From WTAW01 sp050115915 (GTDB lineage Bacteria > Acidobacteriota > Aminicenantia > Aminicenantales > Aminicenantaceae): DNA of 18,833 nt. Each line of letters opens with the position of its first letter. The first letter of the stretch is position 1. The translations under genes were made by a program, and so were the position numbers. The stretch is taken from NCBI GenBank assembly GCA_050115915.1, contig JASFPP010000062.1, positions 1 through 18,833 of the forward strand. The letters run 5' to 3'. This document shows positions 1-8,016 of the stretch, one piece after another. The notes under the pieces were generated by a model. That model saw only the letters and a list, made by a program, of their open reading frames with translations. It was not told the DNA's origin and searched no databases.

Positions 1-312
1 GCAAAATTTCTTGCCATGTGGATGGATGAAGGAAGTGCCAAGAACATCCGATTTCTTAGACCTGAGACTGTCCATAAGGCGCTAACACGATCGCCTCATA
101 CAAACAAAGGAAAAGAGGGTTATGGCTATCACTGGGAGATTTTTAACGCTGAACTCGGGGCATTTGGCCACAGAGGCTCGGATGGGACGTTAGCCATAGC
201 CGTTCCCAAAGACGACTTGATGCTTCTCTACTTCACACAGTCAAGGGGAAACAAAACAACTAGGCAAATGGTATCGCTCTTTTTCGATGTGTTCTACTCG
301 AAAAATCAATGA
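1..312 (+). CDS. Serine hydrolase, beta-lactamase/penicillin-binding-like family, C-terminal fragment (5' end outside window)
   Basis: The reading frame is open from base 1 and ends at a TGA at 310-312, so only about the last 103 residues are present. They contain a Gly-Tyr-Gly-Tyr-His-Trp stretch followed by Phe-Gly-His-Arg-Gly-Ser-Asp-Gly-Thr (His codon at 169-171). In the class C beta-lactamase/esterase superfamily this is the usual order of the GxGW strand and the third catalytic box, where His-x-Gly replaces Lys-Thr-Gly. The catalytic Ser-x-x-Lys and Tyr-x-Asn boxes would lie upstream of the window, so activity cannot be judged. Such proteins are normally exported and act on D-amino-acid peptides, esters or beta-lactams; the substrate is unknown. 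An in-frame barrel-protein remnant follows directly after the stop. Confidence 0.7.
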   Translation, partial: AKFLAMWMDEGSAKNIRFLRPETVHKALTRSPHTNKGKEGYGYHWEIFNAELGAFGHRGSDGTLAIAVPKDDLMLLYFTQSRGNKTTRQMVSLFFDVFYSKNQ

Positions 313-786
313 TGTCTTAAGATCCTTAGAACATTCGCGCCAAAAGATCCCGACAATGAGGATATTCACACCATCGATTTCAACTGGAAGGATACATGGA
401 GCTACAAGTTGGGAATCGAGTATTTTATCAAGGAAAGCCTATCTGTAAGAGGTGGTTTTGCCCATCACCCAAGTCCTTCCCCAGATGATACACTCTCTCC
501 CATCTTTCCTGTTTTGGCACACAGCGTTCTCTCATTCGGAGCGGGTTACAATGGCCCTGTTAGGACGATCTATGACCAATCCTTAATGGGGAAACTCACA
601 TTCGATGCGTTTATCCAGTTTGTGTTGTCCAAAAACAGAACGTCCGCTCTTCCTGACTATCCCCTGAGATACTCTGGTAACAATTTCATCCTGGGTTTTG
701 GTGTCGGGTTCAATTTCTGTGATATTGCCTCAATCATGATCGTTATAATCCGGTGGAATACATGTGTGAGAAGGATTGTCTTATAG
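313..786 (+). pseudogene. Remnant of a FadL/OMPP1-type outer-membrane transport protein
   Basis: Translation in frame 1 straight after the preceding stop gives a sequence with no start codon before 409. It includes Asn-Trp-Lys-Asp-Thr-Trp-Ser-Tyr-Lys-Leu-Gly, then a Ser-Val-Arg-Gly-Gly-Phe strand, a Ser-Pro-Asp-Asp-Thr-Leu-Ser-Pro loop and a Leu-Ser-Phe-Gly-Ala-Gly-Tyr strand. This order matches the C-terminal half of FadL-family beta barrels, which carry hydrophobic compounds across the outer membrane. The N-terminal half, including any signal peptide and hatch domain, is absent. After about 720 the frame stops looking like a barrel and the resemblance ends without a clear C-terminal strand. 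I read it as a 5'-deleted and perhaps frameshifted relic. A short functional ORF from 409 is possible but unlikely. Confidence 0.6.
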
Positions 787-848
787 ACATAGGACTTGCC
801 GGAATCTCCAGTTTCGGTTATCTTAGTAGAGAAGTCTATAAAGGAAAT

Positions 849-1451
849 ATGTGTGGAAAAATGCCTATCAAACAAAGAAAAAATAAACAGATGCCTGCTT
901 ATCGAGGCTTCCTCTACATCTTGGTGACACTTATAGTTCTAGGGAGCTGCAATTTCGGCACTCCCGATTACAAGCTGAATGTGACTCTCGAGGAGGGAGT
1001 CACGGGAACTCCTCAACAGGGAGAGCACTTTTACAAAGATCTCGCTAGCGTCGACTACGAATATACCGCGATAGATCCCATTCACACGGTAGAGGTTTCT
1101 CTCAACGGCATAAGACAGCCCTCTTCAGGCACATTTACGATGTATACAGATGTTGAACTGATTGCACGAATGGTGGATATTCGCGGAAGCTGGCATGTAG
1201 AGATGTTTCAGTTGGACCCCAGTGAGACCTTTGAATTTGACATCACCATCGCTGGGGCCGGTTTGACCAACGGAACATTTTCCGATAGCCGCAATTACCA
1301 CGGAACCTGGATCGCAGAAAATGGAGTCATCACCATGACTTATACGGATTGGAGCAGTTATGTGCTGACGGGGAGTCTTTACGAAATGAGCGGCACCTTC
1401 TCAGTAAACGGTGAAGACAACGGCGGCTGGGAAGCCGAACGCCTCGAATAG
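849..1451 (+). CDS. Hypothetical lipoprotein
   Basis: The frame is open from 753 (GTG), but the ATG at 849 is preceded by AAGGA four to five bases upstream and gives a lipoprotein-type N-terminus: a basic stretch, the hydrophobic segment Phe-Leu-Tyr-Ile-Leu-Val-Thr-Leu-Ile, and the lipobox Val-Leu-Gly-Ser-Cys (Cys codon at 948). ATGs at 861 and 891 are alternatives. The mature part, about 168 residues, has no motif I recognise. It is Gly/Thr-rich with alternating beta-type stretches, for example Gly-Ser-Trp-His-Val-Glu-Met and Gly-Thr-Trp-Ile-Ala, which suggests a small beta-sandwich or barrel anchored in the envelope. It overlaps the tail of the barrel remnant upstream and converges on the ankyrin/MBL gene, the two stop codons being 19 bases apart. 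Function unknown. Confidence 0.65.
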   Translation: MCGKMPIKQRKNKQMPAYRGFLYILVTLIVLGSCNFGTPDYKLNVTLEEGVTGTPQQGEHFYKDLASVDYEYTAIDPIHTVEVSLNGIRQPSSGTFTMYTDVELIARMVDIRGSWHVEMFQLDPSETFEFDITIAGAGLTNGTFSDSRNYHGTWIAENGVITMTYTDWSSYVLTGSLYEMSGTFSVNGEDNGGWEAERLE

Positions 1452-1473
1452 GGGGACTGAAAGCCTCCCCCTA
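1449..1473. terminator. Inverted repeat between convergent genes, possible bidirectional terminator
   Basis: TAGGGGGA (1449-1456) and TCCCCCTA (1466-1473) form a perfect 8-bp stem with a 9-base loop. The stop codon of the plus-strand lipoprotein (1449-1451) lies in the left arm and the stop codon of the minus-strand ankyrin/MBL gene (1473-1471) in the right arm. The stem is GC-rich and lies where a shared terminator would be expected, but neither side has a clear run of T, so it is not a textbook intrinsic terminator. Confidence 0.5.
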
Positions 1474-3075
1474 GTGTGGCCCCTTTATTCGGCCTTTCGC
1501 ATACTCGAACTTATCACCTCTGTTTTCCGCGCAAACGATCTCTGTCTTAACTTTTTTGCCTTTTACAAAATCCGCAAACTCTTTGTACACATACTCATTT
1601 CCCCCGGCATGCATGGGAAACATATACTTTGGTTGCACAACCTGGAGCGCATAGAGGGCCTCCTCATTATCCATTGCATTTCCCGCCAGCATAAAAAAAA
1701 GATCGATATCCTTGGCTGTTGCTCTCAGAGCCTGCATATCTTTTTTAAAGACGTCATGACCCCTGCTGTAATCCCCGGAATGATAGATGACGACTCCATC
1801 AACCTTGACGAGAAAATTGCCCTCGATCTCCCCTGCCTCCGGTGAGTGAAAACACTCGATGGTCATTCCATCCAAGTCCATTTTTTCCTTGGGTGCCATA
1901 TAATAATAATTCGGATTTTCCATGGCCTTCCATCCGAATATATATTTGATATAAGGAACCGCGTGCTCCCATGTCAGGATAGTTTTATCAAAATGGTCCG
2001 CATGCCGATGCGACACAAATACATAGACATTCTGATCATAGATCTCTGTGGGATTGATCCGTCCGTTGATAAGCCTCGGATCATCCGGACGATCTGTGTT
2101 TTCATAATAATCGAAGATAAGAAGATGATTCCTCGTCTTTACAGCCCATCCGCTGTGTCCCAGGTACCAAACCACTGCTTCCTTTTCTTTAAGATCCAAC
2201 TCCGAAAAGAAAAAATAACCCCTATCCCCGATAAACACATCCGATTGTGCCCCCAAGGACATCAGACTCTCTGTAAGAGTGTTATGTCCATATGTGGCCG
2301 CATAGTAAAAGGGCGTTTTACCCTCCTTATCTCTAACTTTGACATCCCCACCCGAACGCGCAAGGATTTGGACGATCTTAGGGTATCCAGCTATGGCGGC
2401 CCGATGAAGGGGAGTTATCCCGAATTTATCCGCGACAGTGATATCGGCACCTTGGTCGATCAATAATCTCAAGATCCCGGACGAATTCCTGTCTGCCGTA
2501 GCAAACACAGGTGTTCGTCCCACATTGTCTCGAGCATTGACATCCGCTCCATTTTGAATGAGTAATAAGATCATATCCTTTAACCCGAACTTAACAGCAG
2601 AAAAGAGGGGTGTTTCACCAACCTCATTCTTTGAATTCACACTGGCCTTGTGCTCTATTAAGAACTTTGCCACTCTAAGAAAATTTCTCCCCGCACACGT
2701 ATGAAGAGGTGTATATCCCCAAACATTCGGGAAATTGACATCAGCTCCGGCATTGATTAACATCTCGGCAACGTCGATGTGTTTACGCAGGATAGAATAG
2801 TGCAGAGGCGTGTACTTGTATGTGTTCGTACTGTTGAGGTCAGCCCCCTTGGTGATCAGATATTCCACCACTTCCTTTTGGCCACTGTTTGCAGCAAGCG
2901 TTAGCGGTGTATTGCCTTGAACATCTTTTTCATCCAGCAATTCAGGATTCTTCTCTAGAAGTCCCTTTATCTTATCAAGCTCCCCTTGTCCAGCTGCCTT
3001 GTGGATATCCTGTGCTGTCAAGAATAAACCCAAAATGACCACCACCAGACCAACAACTAAAAGTTTTTTATTCAT
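1471..3075 (-). CDS. Exported ankyrin-repeat protein fused to a metallo-beta-lactamase-fold hydrolase
   Basis: The protein is 534 aa. I chose the ATG at 3075 rather than the longer frame from 3195 because it gives a signal peptide (Met-Asn-Lys-Lys then a hydrophobic run to about residue 20) and has GAGGAAA six bases upstream. Residues about 22-280 form eight ankyrin repeats with recurrent TPL(H/F) turns and GAD(V/L)N ends. Residues about 298-520 are an MBL-fold domain: the metal motif His-Arg-His-Ala-Asp-His (356-361), His-Ser-Gly-Asp (432-435) with the bridging Asp, and a late His at 489 in Pro-Met-His-Ala-Gly-Gly. The N-terminal strands resemble UlaG-like or L-ascorbate-6-phosphate-lactonase-type members. 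The metal ligands look intact, so it is probably an active periplasmic metal hydrolase with a protein-binding arm. The substrate is unknown. It lies 100 bp downstream of the permease on the same strand. Confidence 0.85.
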   Translation of the reverse strand: MNKKLLVVGLVVVILGLFLTAQDIHKAAGQGELDKIKGLLEKNPELLDEKDVQGNTPLTLAANSGQKEVVEYLITKGADLNSTNTYKYTPLHYSILRKHIDVAEMLINAGADVNFPNVWGYTPLHTCAGRNFLRVAKFLIEHKASVNSKNEVGETPLFSAVKFGLKDMILLLIQNGADVNARDNVGRTPVFATADRNSSGILRLLIDQGADITVADKFGITPLHRAAIAGYPKIVQILARSGGDVKVRDKEGKTPFYYAATYGHNTLTESLMSLGAQSDVFIGDRGYFFFSELDLKEKEAVVWYLGHSGWAVKTRNHLLIFDYYENTDRPDDPRLINGRINPTEIYDQNVYVFVSHRHADHFDKTILTWEHAVPYIKYIFGWKAMENPNYYYMAPKEKMDLDGMTIECFHSPEAGEIEGNFLVKVDGVVIYHSGDYSRGHDVFKKDMQALRATAKDIDLFFMLAGNAMDNEEALYALQVVQPKYMFPMHAGGNEYVYKEFADFVKGKKVKTEIVCAENRGDKFEYAKGRIKGPH

Positions 3076-3081
3076 AGCCAC

Positions 3082-3088
3082 TTTCCTC
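3082..3088 (-). promoter_or_regulatory. Ribosome binding site deciding the ankyrin/MBL start
   Basis: On the minus strand GAGGAAA lies six bases before the ATG at 3075. The in-frame ATG at 3195 lies inside the end of the permease gene, has no signal peptide directly after it and would add an unlikely phenylalanine-rich stretch. Confidence 0.6.
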
Positions 3089-3175
3089 ATTTTTGTCATA
3101 AGTTTACTGGAAAACCCAAAGAAAAAAAAGTCAAGGAGGCGAAAGCGAAAAAATCCCGGAATGATGCACTGATTG

Positions 3176-5752
3176 CTATTCGTATTTGAGAGCAAGCGCC
3201 GGATTGGACAATGCTGCCTTCAAAGCTTGATAACTCACAGTTAACACAGCAATCACCAAAGCCAGAATCCCAGCCAGAAAAAAGATCTCCCAGCCCATGG
3301 TCGTTCGGTACGCAAAGCCGCCCAGCCAGCTTCGCATCGCCAGATAGACAACAGGCCAGGCCACAAGATTCGCCAGCAGGACGAGTAGAGCGAATTCCCT
3401 GCAAAGACCAAAAGTAATTTGTGGGATAGAGGCGCCAAGTACCTTCCGTATACCGATTTCACGCGTCCTTTGCTCGGCTGCATAAGAGGCCAGGCCGAAA
3501 AGACCGAGACAGGCCACAAAAACTGCCAGGAAAGAAAAATATTTGAGCACTCTGCCCATGCGTTGTTCGGCTCGATACATGATTGCGAAATCCTCGTTGA
3601 TGAATTCGTAATCGAAAGGAAAACCCGGAACGACGCGGCTCCACGTCTTTTCTATATCGGCAAGGGACGCAGCGACATTTTCAGGCTGAATCTGAATCAG
3701 GAGATTGGTGTTATTTTGGGGCTGTAGCAAGAGGACCAGAGGTTCGATCTTTTTTCTCAGGGATAAAAAATGAAAATCTTTCACCACACCGATGACCGTT
3801 CCCGTCCTCTCTCCAAACGTGAATTGTTCTCCGACAGCAGAATCGAAGCCCATAAGATTCTGGAGGGCCTCATTGATAACGAATGCCGAATCCAAATCCG
3901 ATGGAAAATCCCGGCTGTAACTCCGGCCTCCAACCATCTCCATACCTGCCGCCTCGAAATAATCATAATCCACAGACGTGAAATTGACAGAAACATCCTG
4001 TTCTGGATTCTTCCCCTCCCAATCGGCTCCTCCTGCGTTGCTATAGATCCGAGAAGGCTTACTGCTCGATGCGCTCACAGCGACGACACCGGGATGCTTG
4101 AGCAATTCCTTCTTGAGTGCGTCAAAGGATTCATTGACGTCTCCCCACATCTGGACTGAAAGAAGGTGGTCGGTCTCATATCCCAGCGTTTTCGTTTTCA
4201 TGTATTCGAGCTGACTGTAGACGACTCCTGTGCCGATGATCAGTGAAATGGAAAGGCTGAACTGGATGACGACCAAAACCTTCCGAAAGACCGCACCCGA
4301 AGCACCCGAACTAACCGTGCCCTTAAGGACTCTGACCGGATGGAAGGATGAAAGAAAAAGGGCCGGATAACTTCCTGCAATAAATCCTGTGATCAACACA
4401 ATGCCCAACACAGCCAGAGGAGTGGAGCCGTTCGCAAGAGTCGCAAAGGAGATGCCTTTCCCTGTCAAAGCATTGAAAGCGGGAAGAGAGAGATAGACAC
4501 AAAGAAAAGCCAGGATCAGAGCTATCAAAGTAAAAACGCAGGATTCGCCGTAAAACTGGGCGATGATCTGTCGCTTCACAGCTCCCACAACTTTTCTCAT
4601 CCCAACCTCACGGGCCCGTTTGGCCGACCGGGCTGTCGAAAGGTTCATGAAATTGATACAGGCGATAAGCAGAACGAACACAGCGATCGCAGAGAAGAGA
4701 GCGACATATTGAGCCTGACCTCTTTTGTCGCCGAATCCGAAGTGCGAATAAAGATGAATCTGCGTGAGTGGACGGAGAGAGTATGTTTGATCCTCTGTAT
4801 CGTCATGTTTGGCCACCAGGGCTTGGACCTTTTGTGCAACGGACTTATGGTCCGCATCGTTTCTTAAAAGGGCAAACGTTAGAGTCGTGTTGAAACCCCA
4901 CCCATCGATGTCCATTCCCAGCGCTCTCAGAAGTTCATAGGGCACAAGCATATCGAACTGCAAATAGCCTGCACGGGGGATATTTTTCAAAACACCTGTC
5001 ACTGTAAAATCCAGTTCATTGTCAACATTGAGCGTCTTGCCGATGGGATTACTGTGTCCAAAATAGGCCCGGGCCCTGTCCTCCGTTATGATAATAGAAT
5101 AGGGATCGCCGAGAGCTTTTCGCAAATCCCCTTGAAGCAGTGGATAGCTGAACATTTCAAAGAACGATGGATCGACGGCCATAACCGAGTCCTCAAAAAA
5201 AGCCTTATCAGCGTGTTTTACGAGGATTTCTCCTATTGGCATGACTCTTGTGGCCGTTTCAACCTCGGGGATTTCCTCCACAAGTGCAGGCGCCATAGGA
5301 TGGGGCGAAACATTAACATGAAAGAACTCGCCGGAGTAGTTCTGGTTGAATTCCACCCGGTATAGACGGTCCGCATACGTATGGAACCGATCAAAAGAAA
5401 GTTCATCCAGAACCCATAGCGTGATCAAAAGTGAACATGTGATCCCGACCGCAAGGCCGACGATATTCAAGGAGGAATACATTTTATGCCTTTGAATATT
5501 ACGAAATGCGATTTTGACATAGTTTTTTACCATAGCTGAACTCCAATACAATGTGTTGTTGGAAATATTGGGAAGTGATTTTATAACCTGTTGCCAGTAC
5601 CACAATCGTGCGCGTATAATCCCAGATTTCTCGGCGATAATACGAAATTCCTCCTCGAGATCCCCCAACAGAGGGACTTCTGAATAATCATTTAAAAACC
5701 TGGCCAGGAGGAATTTTGCAATTTTTGGCGGTTGTTGTGTTTTTTTGGTCAT
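3176..5752 (-). CDS. FtsX/MacB-type ABC transporter permease with permease-prefix domain
   Basis: The protein is 858 aa. Residues about 1-65 form a cytoplasmic helical prefix with the Leu-Leu-Gly-Asp-Leu-Glu-Glu-Glu-Phe motif typical of permease-prefix domains. Residues 90-115 are the first membrane helix, followed by an extracytoplasmic MacB-type domain to about 345. A first FtsX core follows (about 350-470) with the hallmark Ile-Asn-Phe-Met-Asn-Leu-Ser-Thr-Ala-Arg and Arg-Glu-Val-Gly-Met-Arg-Lys. A second copy begins with a helix at about 490-512, has its own extracytoplasmic domain, and ends with Arg-Glu-Ile-Gly-Ile-Arg-Lys-Val-Leu-Gly-Ala and three more helices. This duplicated architecture, eight helices in all, is usual for the group. 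The partner ATPase is not in the window. These permeases do mechanotransmission or efflux rather than classical import. PadR is encoded four bases upstream, so the pair is one transcription unit. Confidence 0.9.
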   Translation of the reverse strand: MTKKTQQPPKIAKFLLARFLNDYSEVPLLGDLEEEFRIIAEKSGIIRARLWYWQQVIKSLPNISNNTLYWSSAMVKNYVKIAFRNIQRHKMYSSLNIVGLAVGITCSLLITLWVLDELSFDRFHTYADRLYRVEFNQNYSGEFFHVNVSPHPMAPALVEEIPEVETATRVMPIGEILVKHADKAFFEDSVMAVDPSFFEMFSYPLLQGDLRKALGDPYSIIITEDRARAYFGHSNPIGKTLNVDNELDFTVTGVLKNIPRAGYLQFDMLVPYELLRALGMDIDGWGFNTTLTFALLRNDADHKSVAQKVQALVAKHDDTEDQTYSLRPLTQIHLYSHFGFGDKRGQAQYVALFSAIAVFVLLIACINFMNLSTARSAKRAREVGMRKVVGAVKRQIIAQFYGESCVFTLIALILAFLCVYLSLPAFNALTGKGISFATLANGSTPLAVLGIVLITGFIAGSYPALFLSSFHPVRVLKGTVSSGASGAVFRKVLVVIQFSLSISLIIGTGVVYSQLEYMKTKTLGYETDHLLSVQMWGDVNESFDALKKELLKHPGVVAVSASSSKPSRIYSNAGGADWEGKNPEQDVSVNFTSVDYDYFEAAGMEMVGGRSYSRDFPSDLDSAFVINEALQNLMGFDSAVGEQFTFGERTGTVIGVVKDFHFLSLRKKIEPLVLLLQPQNNTNLLIQIQPENVAASLADIEKTWSRVVPGFPFDYEFINEDFAIMYRAEQRMGRVLKYFSFLAVFVACLGLFGLASYAAEQRTREIGIRKVLGASIPQITFGLCREFALLVLLANLVAWPVVYLAMRSWLGGFAYRTTMGWEIFFLAGILALVIAVLTVSYQALKAALSNPALALKYE

Positions 5753-5756
5753 GATT

Positions 5757-6086
5757 TTATTGAGGTTTATCCAAAGCCGTTTCTGATATTTTTCGCCGTA
5801 AATTATCTCTCACGGTTTTTTGCTCCCTCAGAGCTTTTTTGCCTCGTGAGGTTATGCTAAAAACGCGTTTACTCCGGCCCCCACGCTCTGCTGTCGGCTC
5901 TGTGAGCGACGACTCCACATATCCCTTTTTTTCGAGACGATAGAGAGGATCATAGATCGCACCGATCGACCATTCTTTCCCCGTTGCCCTGCTGACTTCT
6001 CTTCTTATGGTGAGACCATAGGCGTTATCTCCAAGGCTCAGAATAGCAAGCAAAAGCATTTCATCATGGCTGGAGAGGAGTTTCAT
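5757..6086 (-). CDS. PadR family transcriptional regulator
   Basis: The protein is 109 aa, a normal length for the small PadR subfamily. Near the start it has Met-Leu-Leu-Leu-Ala-Ile-Leu, then Asn-Ala-Tyr-Gly-Leu-Thr-Ile-Arg-Arg-Glu, a recognition-helix region Ser-Ile-Gly-Ala-Ile-Tyr-Asp-Pro-Leu-Tyr-Arg-Leu-Glu, and the wing Lys-Arg-Val-Phe-Ser-Ile-Thr. This is the canonical PadR winged helix. The start is fixed by AGGAGG about five bases upstream. The stop is four bases before the permease start, so translation is probably coupled. PadR proteins paired with prefix-domain permeases usually act as local repressors relieved by a small molecule or envelope stress; repression of this operon is inferred from position only. 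Confidence 0.9.
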   Translation of the reverse strand: MKLLSSHDEMLLLAILSLGDNAYGLTIRREVSRATGKEWSIGAIYDPLYRLEKKGYVESSLTEPTAERGGRSKRVFSITSRGKKALREQKTVRDNLRRKISETALDKPQ

Positions 6087-6181
6087 GGAGCCTCCTGTAT
6101 TGGTTTTTGATGGTCTTTAGAAACTTTCGAACCGCGATTTGTCTTGAATATTCGAACATATACATACAGACGTTCAGGGAT

Positions 6182-6220
6182 CCTAAAAGGTTGACAAAAA
6201 AATGATCTTTTAGGTTTTTT
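6182..6220. promoter_or_regulatory. Inverted repeat upstream of padR, candidate operator
   Basis: CCTAAAAG (6182-6189) and CTTTTAGG (6207-6214) are perfect inverted arms around a 17-base A-rich spacer, followed on the plus strand by six T (6215-6220). It sits about 100 bp upstream of the padR start, between it and the end of the amidohydrolase gene. It could bind PadR, or form a weak plus-strand hairpin although no plus-strand gene ends here. In the same spacer the 7-mer TTCGAAC occurs twice (6126-6132 and 6151-6157). I found no convincing promoter. Confidence 0.3.
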
Positions 6221-6293
6221 ATGGTGGCGTTAGAGTTAAGCCGAGCTGTTCGTAATAGCTTAAAAGGTTAAAATAGGTCCAATCCTCAGCATA

Positions 6294-7829
6294 CTACTGA
6301 GACAATCCTTTGGTCACATTCCAAAAACGATCGGGAATGGTTAGCAGATGTTGGAGGTTGGTCCGCTTTATAGCCTTTGCGATGGCCTTCTCAGCAAGTT
6401 CGATGACCTCCGCTTCACTGACAGTCTTGACAATTCTGTTCTCCATGAGCACTTCTCCGTTGACGATCACTGTATGGACATCGTTGCCATTGGCAAAATA
6501 AGCCACACGATGGACCGGCATATTTGCTGGCACGAGATGTGGCTTGAACATGTCGATCAGGATCACATCTGCTTTTTTGCCGGGCTCAAGCGATCCGATC
6601 TCATTTTCGAGCCCGAGAGCTCTCGCCGCATCGATGGTGACCATCTCCAAGACTTTGCCGGCCGGAAGCACATTGGCATCCCTGAAATGAAAACGATGAT
6701 AGCGCATGCACTGGAACATGTGGCGGAACATGTCGTAGCTGCGGTCGGGACCGGTGGCATCAGATCCGAGCATCACCGTCACACCGGCATCCAGGAGCTC
6801 AGTAACCGGGCAACGCCCTCTTATCGAATAATTCGCACTGGGATTGTGTATGACCTTGATATCATTCTCTTTACAGATCCAAATCTCCTCATCCGTGATC
6901 TCCGTGCAATGGGAGAGAAGGGAATCAGACTCTAGGATGCCGAGCTCCTCATGAGCGAATTTTATCGTGGTGCGTGTGTGGCCGTCTTGGGTGAAAAGCA
7001 ATCCATATTTCTTGGTAAGAGCCCTAGTCGCTTTGGCCCGGCGTTTCATGTCGTCCAATTCGGTCTTCGTAAGGGTTTCCTGCTCACTGTGATGGACGGG
7101 AAACATCATACAGAGATTGAGCTTGCCATCGGCTTTGCCATGCCATCGCTCTATGAGTGTCTCACACGTTTTAAGCTGCTCCTCGAATGTGACCATGACA
7201 TCCTGGCGCTTCTCCCCATCCCAATGGGAAAACTTCCGGGGGAAAGGCGGCCTTCGTGGTCCGACCGCAAGAAACTCCCGGATTCCGACTTTCTCGACGG
7301 CCGCTAAATGCCTGTCTCCATATCTGGGATCATCGGTGCGCATCACACTGTCGCCTCCGCCGAAGTACGTGATCCCGCACGTCACGCCGAACTTGAGACG
7401 CTCGAGTGCAGCGAGGAGTGCATCGGCCTGCCAAAAATCTTCATCAGAGCCTTCTGCATAGATCAGCTCGCACGCCTGCCACCAGCCCTGCGGCCTTCCC
7501 ATCCCCATAGTCTTCACCAACGTGTGACCGGAGTGTCCATGCCCGTCGATGAGCCCCGGCATCACCACTTTGTTTTTGGCATCGATTGTTCTTCTGGCCC
7601 GGTACCGGGATTCGAGTTCGCTGGATTTTCCCACATCCACGATGCGATCTCCAGCGATCACCAATGCGCCATCTTCGATCACCCGGCGATCTCCATCCAT
7701 CGTAACGATCGTCCCGCTGCTGATCACCATATCTACATTCTTTGGGTCCTCTTTCTCAGCCATTAAAAACTGAGAAGAGAGGCTGAAGACCAGAAAAAAT
7801 TGCACGACCCACTTCACATTCCTCTTCAT
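6294..7829 (-). CDS. Exported metal-dependent amidohydrolase (cytosine-deaminase/TRZ-ATZ-like)
   Basis: The protein is 511 aa, with a signal peptide in residues 1-24 (basic start, hydrophobic Phe-Phe-Leu-Val-Phe-Ser-Leu, Met-Ala before Glu). The N-terminal beta-sandwich strand has Ile-Val-Thr-Met-Asp-Gly, followed by Gly-Leu-Ile-Asp-Gly-His-Gly-His (metal ligands His97 and His99), Gln-Asp-Gly-His (His284), Ser-His-Cys-Thr-Glu (His307), His-Asn-Pro-Ser (328-331) and Gly-Ser-Asp-Ala (Asp357). The C-terminal Gly-Ser-Leu-Glu-Pro-Gly-Lys-Lys-Ala-Asp-Val is the signature of composite-domain amidohydrolases. The usual His-x-x-Glu of deaminases near strand 5 is replaced by Asp-Gly-His-Thr-Arg, so it may hydrolyse an amide or cyclic ring rather than deaminate. 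The substrate is unknown. The start is supported by AAAGGAGGA just upstream. It is divergent from the Ntn amidase gene. Confidence 0.88.
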   Translation of the reverse strand: MKRNVKWVVQFFLVFSLSSQFLMAEKEDPKNVDMVISSGTIVTMDGDRRVIEDGALVIAGDRIVDVGKSSELESRYRARRTIDAKNKVVMPGLIDGHGHSGHTLVKTMGMGRPQGWWQACELIYAEGSDEDFWQADALLAALERLKFGVTCGITYFGGGDSVMRTDDPRYGDRHLAAVEKVGIREFLAVGPRRPPFPRKFSHWDGEKRQDVMVTFEEQLKTCETLIERWHGKADGKLNLCMMFPVHHSEQETLTKTELDDMKRRAKATRALTKKYGLLFTQDGHTRTTIKFAHEELGILESDSLLSHCTEITDEEIWICKENDIKVIHNPSANYSIRGRCPVTELLDAGVTVMLGSDATGPDRSYDMFRHMFQCMRYHRFHFRDANVLPAGKVLEMVTIDAARALGLENEIGSLEPGKKADVILIDMFKPHLVPANMPVHRVAYFANGNDVHTVIVNGEVLMENRIVKTVSEAEVIELAEKAIAKAIKRTNLQHLLTIPDRFWNVTKGLSQ

Positions 7830-7931
7830 GGTTCCTCCTTTACATATATTCTATCGGGACTTCCTTTGGCCAACGAAGCGATATCATTGAATAAACGGTT
7901 CGTACCGGTATAACAGGATTTTTCCAATAAT

Positions 7932-7949
7932 TTTTAAGTTTACTTAAAA
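7932..7949. promoter_or_regulatory. Palindrome in the divergent intergenic region, candidate operator
   Basis: TTTTAAGT (7932-7939) and ACTTAAAA (7942-7949) are exact inverted 8-mers separated by two T. The element lies 11 bases upstream of the -35 box of the plus-strand promoter and between two divergent hydrolase genes, a typical place for a regulator that controls both. No regulator gene lies next to it. Confidence 0.4.
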
Positions 7950-7960
7950 TACGCAAAAAA

Positions 7961-7989
7961 TTGAAATTTTATCTGAGGCAAAGTAATAT
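7961..7989 (+). promoter_or_regulatory. Sigma-70-type promoter for the Ntn amidase/isochorismatase operon
   Basis: The -35 box TTGAAA (7961-7966) and -10 box TAATAT (7984-7989) have a 17-base spacer. Transcription would start near 7996 and leave a short leader with the ribosome site at 8017-8022. This is the best promoter match in the window. Confidence 0.6.
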
Positions 7990-8016
7990 GAAAAAGAAAC
8001 AGTGGCTTATGAAAAG

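Noticed and set aside
753..848. GTG start at 753 for the lipoprotein
   Set aside because: It would place 46 or more residues ahead of the lipobox signal peptide and overlap the barrel remnant; 849 has a ribosome site.
1846..2466. 206-codon plus-strand open frame inside the ankyrin/MBL gene
   Set aside because: It lies opposite a clear ankyrin coding frame and has no recognisable motif or ribosome site.
6182..6220. Intrinsic terminator on the plus strand
   Set aside because: Hairpin plus T-run shape is suggestive, but no plus-strand gene ends nearby, the stem is AT-rich and the loop is 17 bases.
6285..6301. Terminator for the amidohydrolase gene
   Set aside because: CTCAG/CTGAG gives only a 5-bp stem around the stop codon and is not followed by a T-run on the minus strand.
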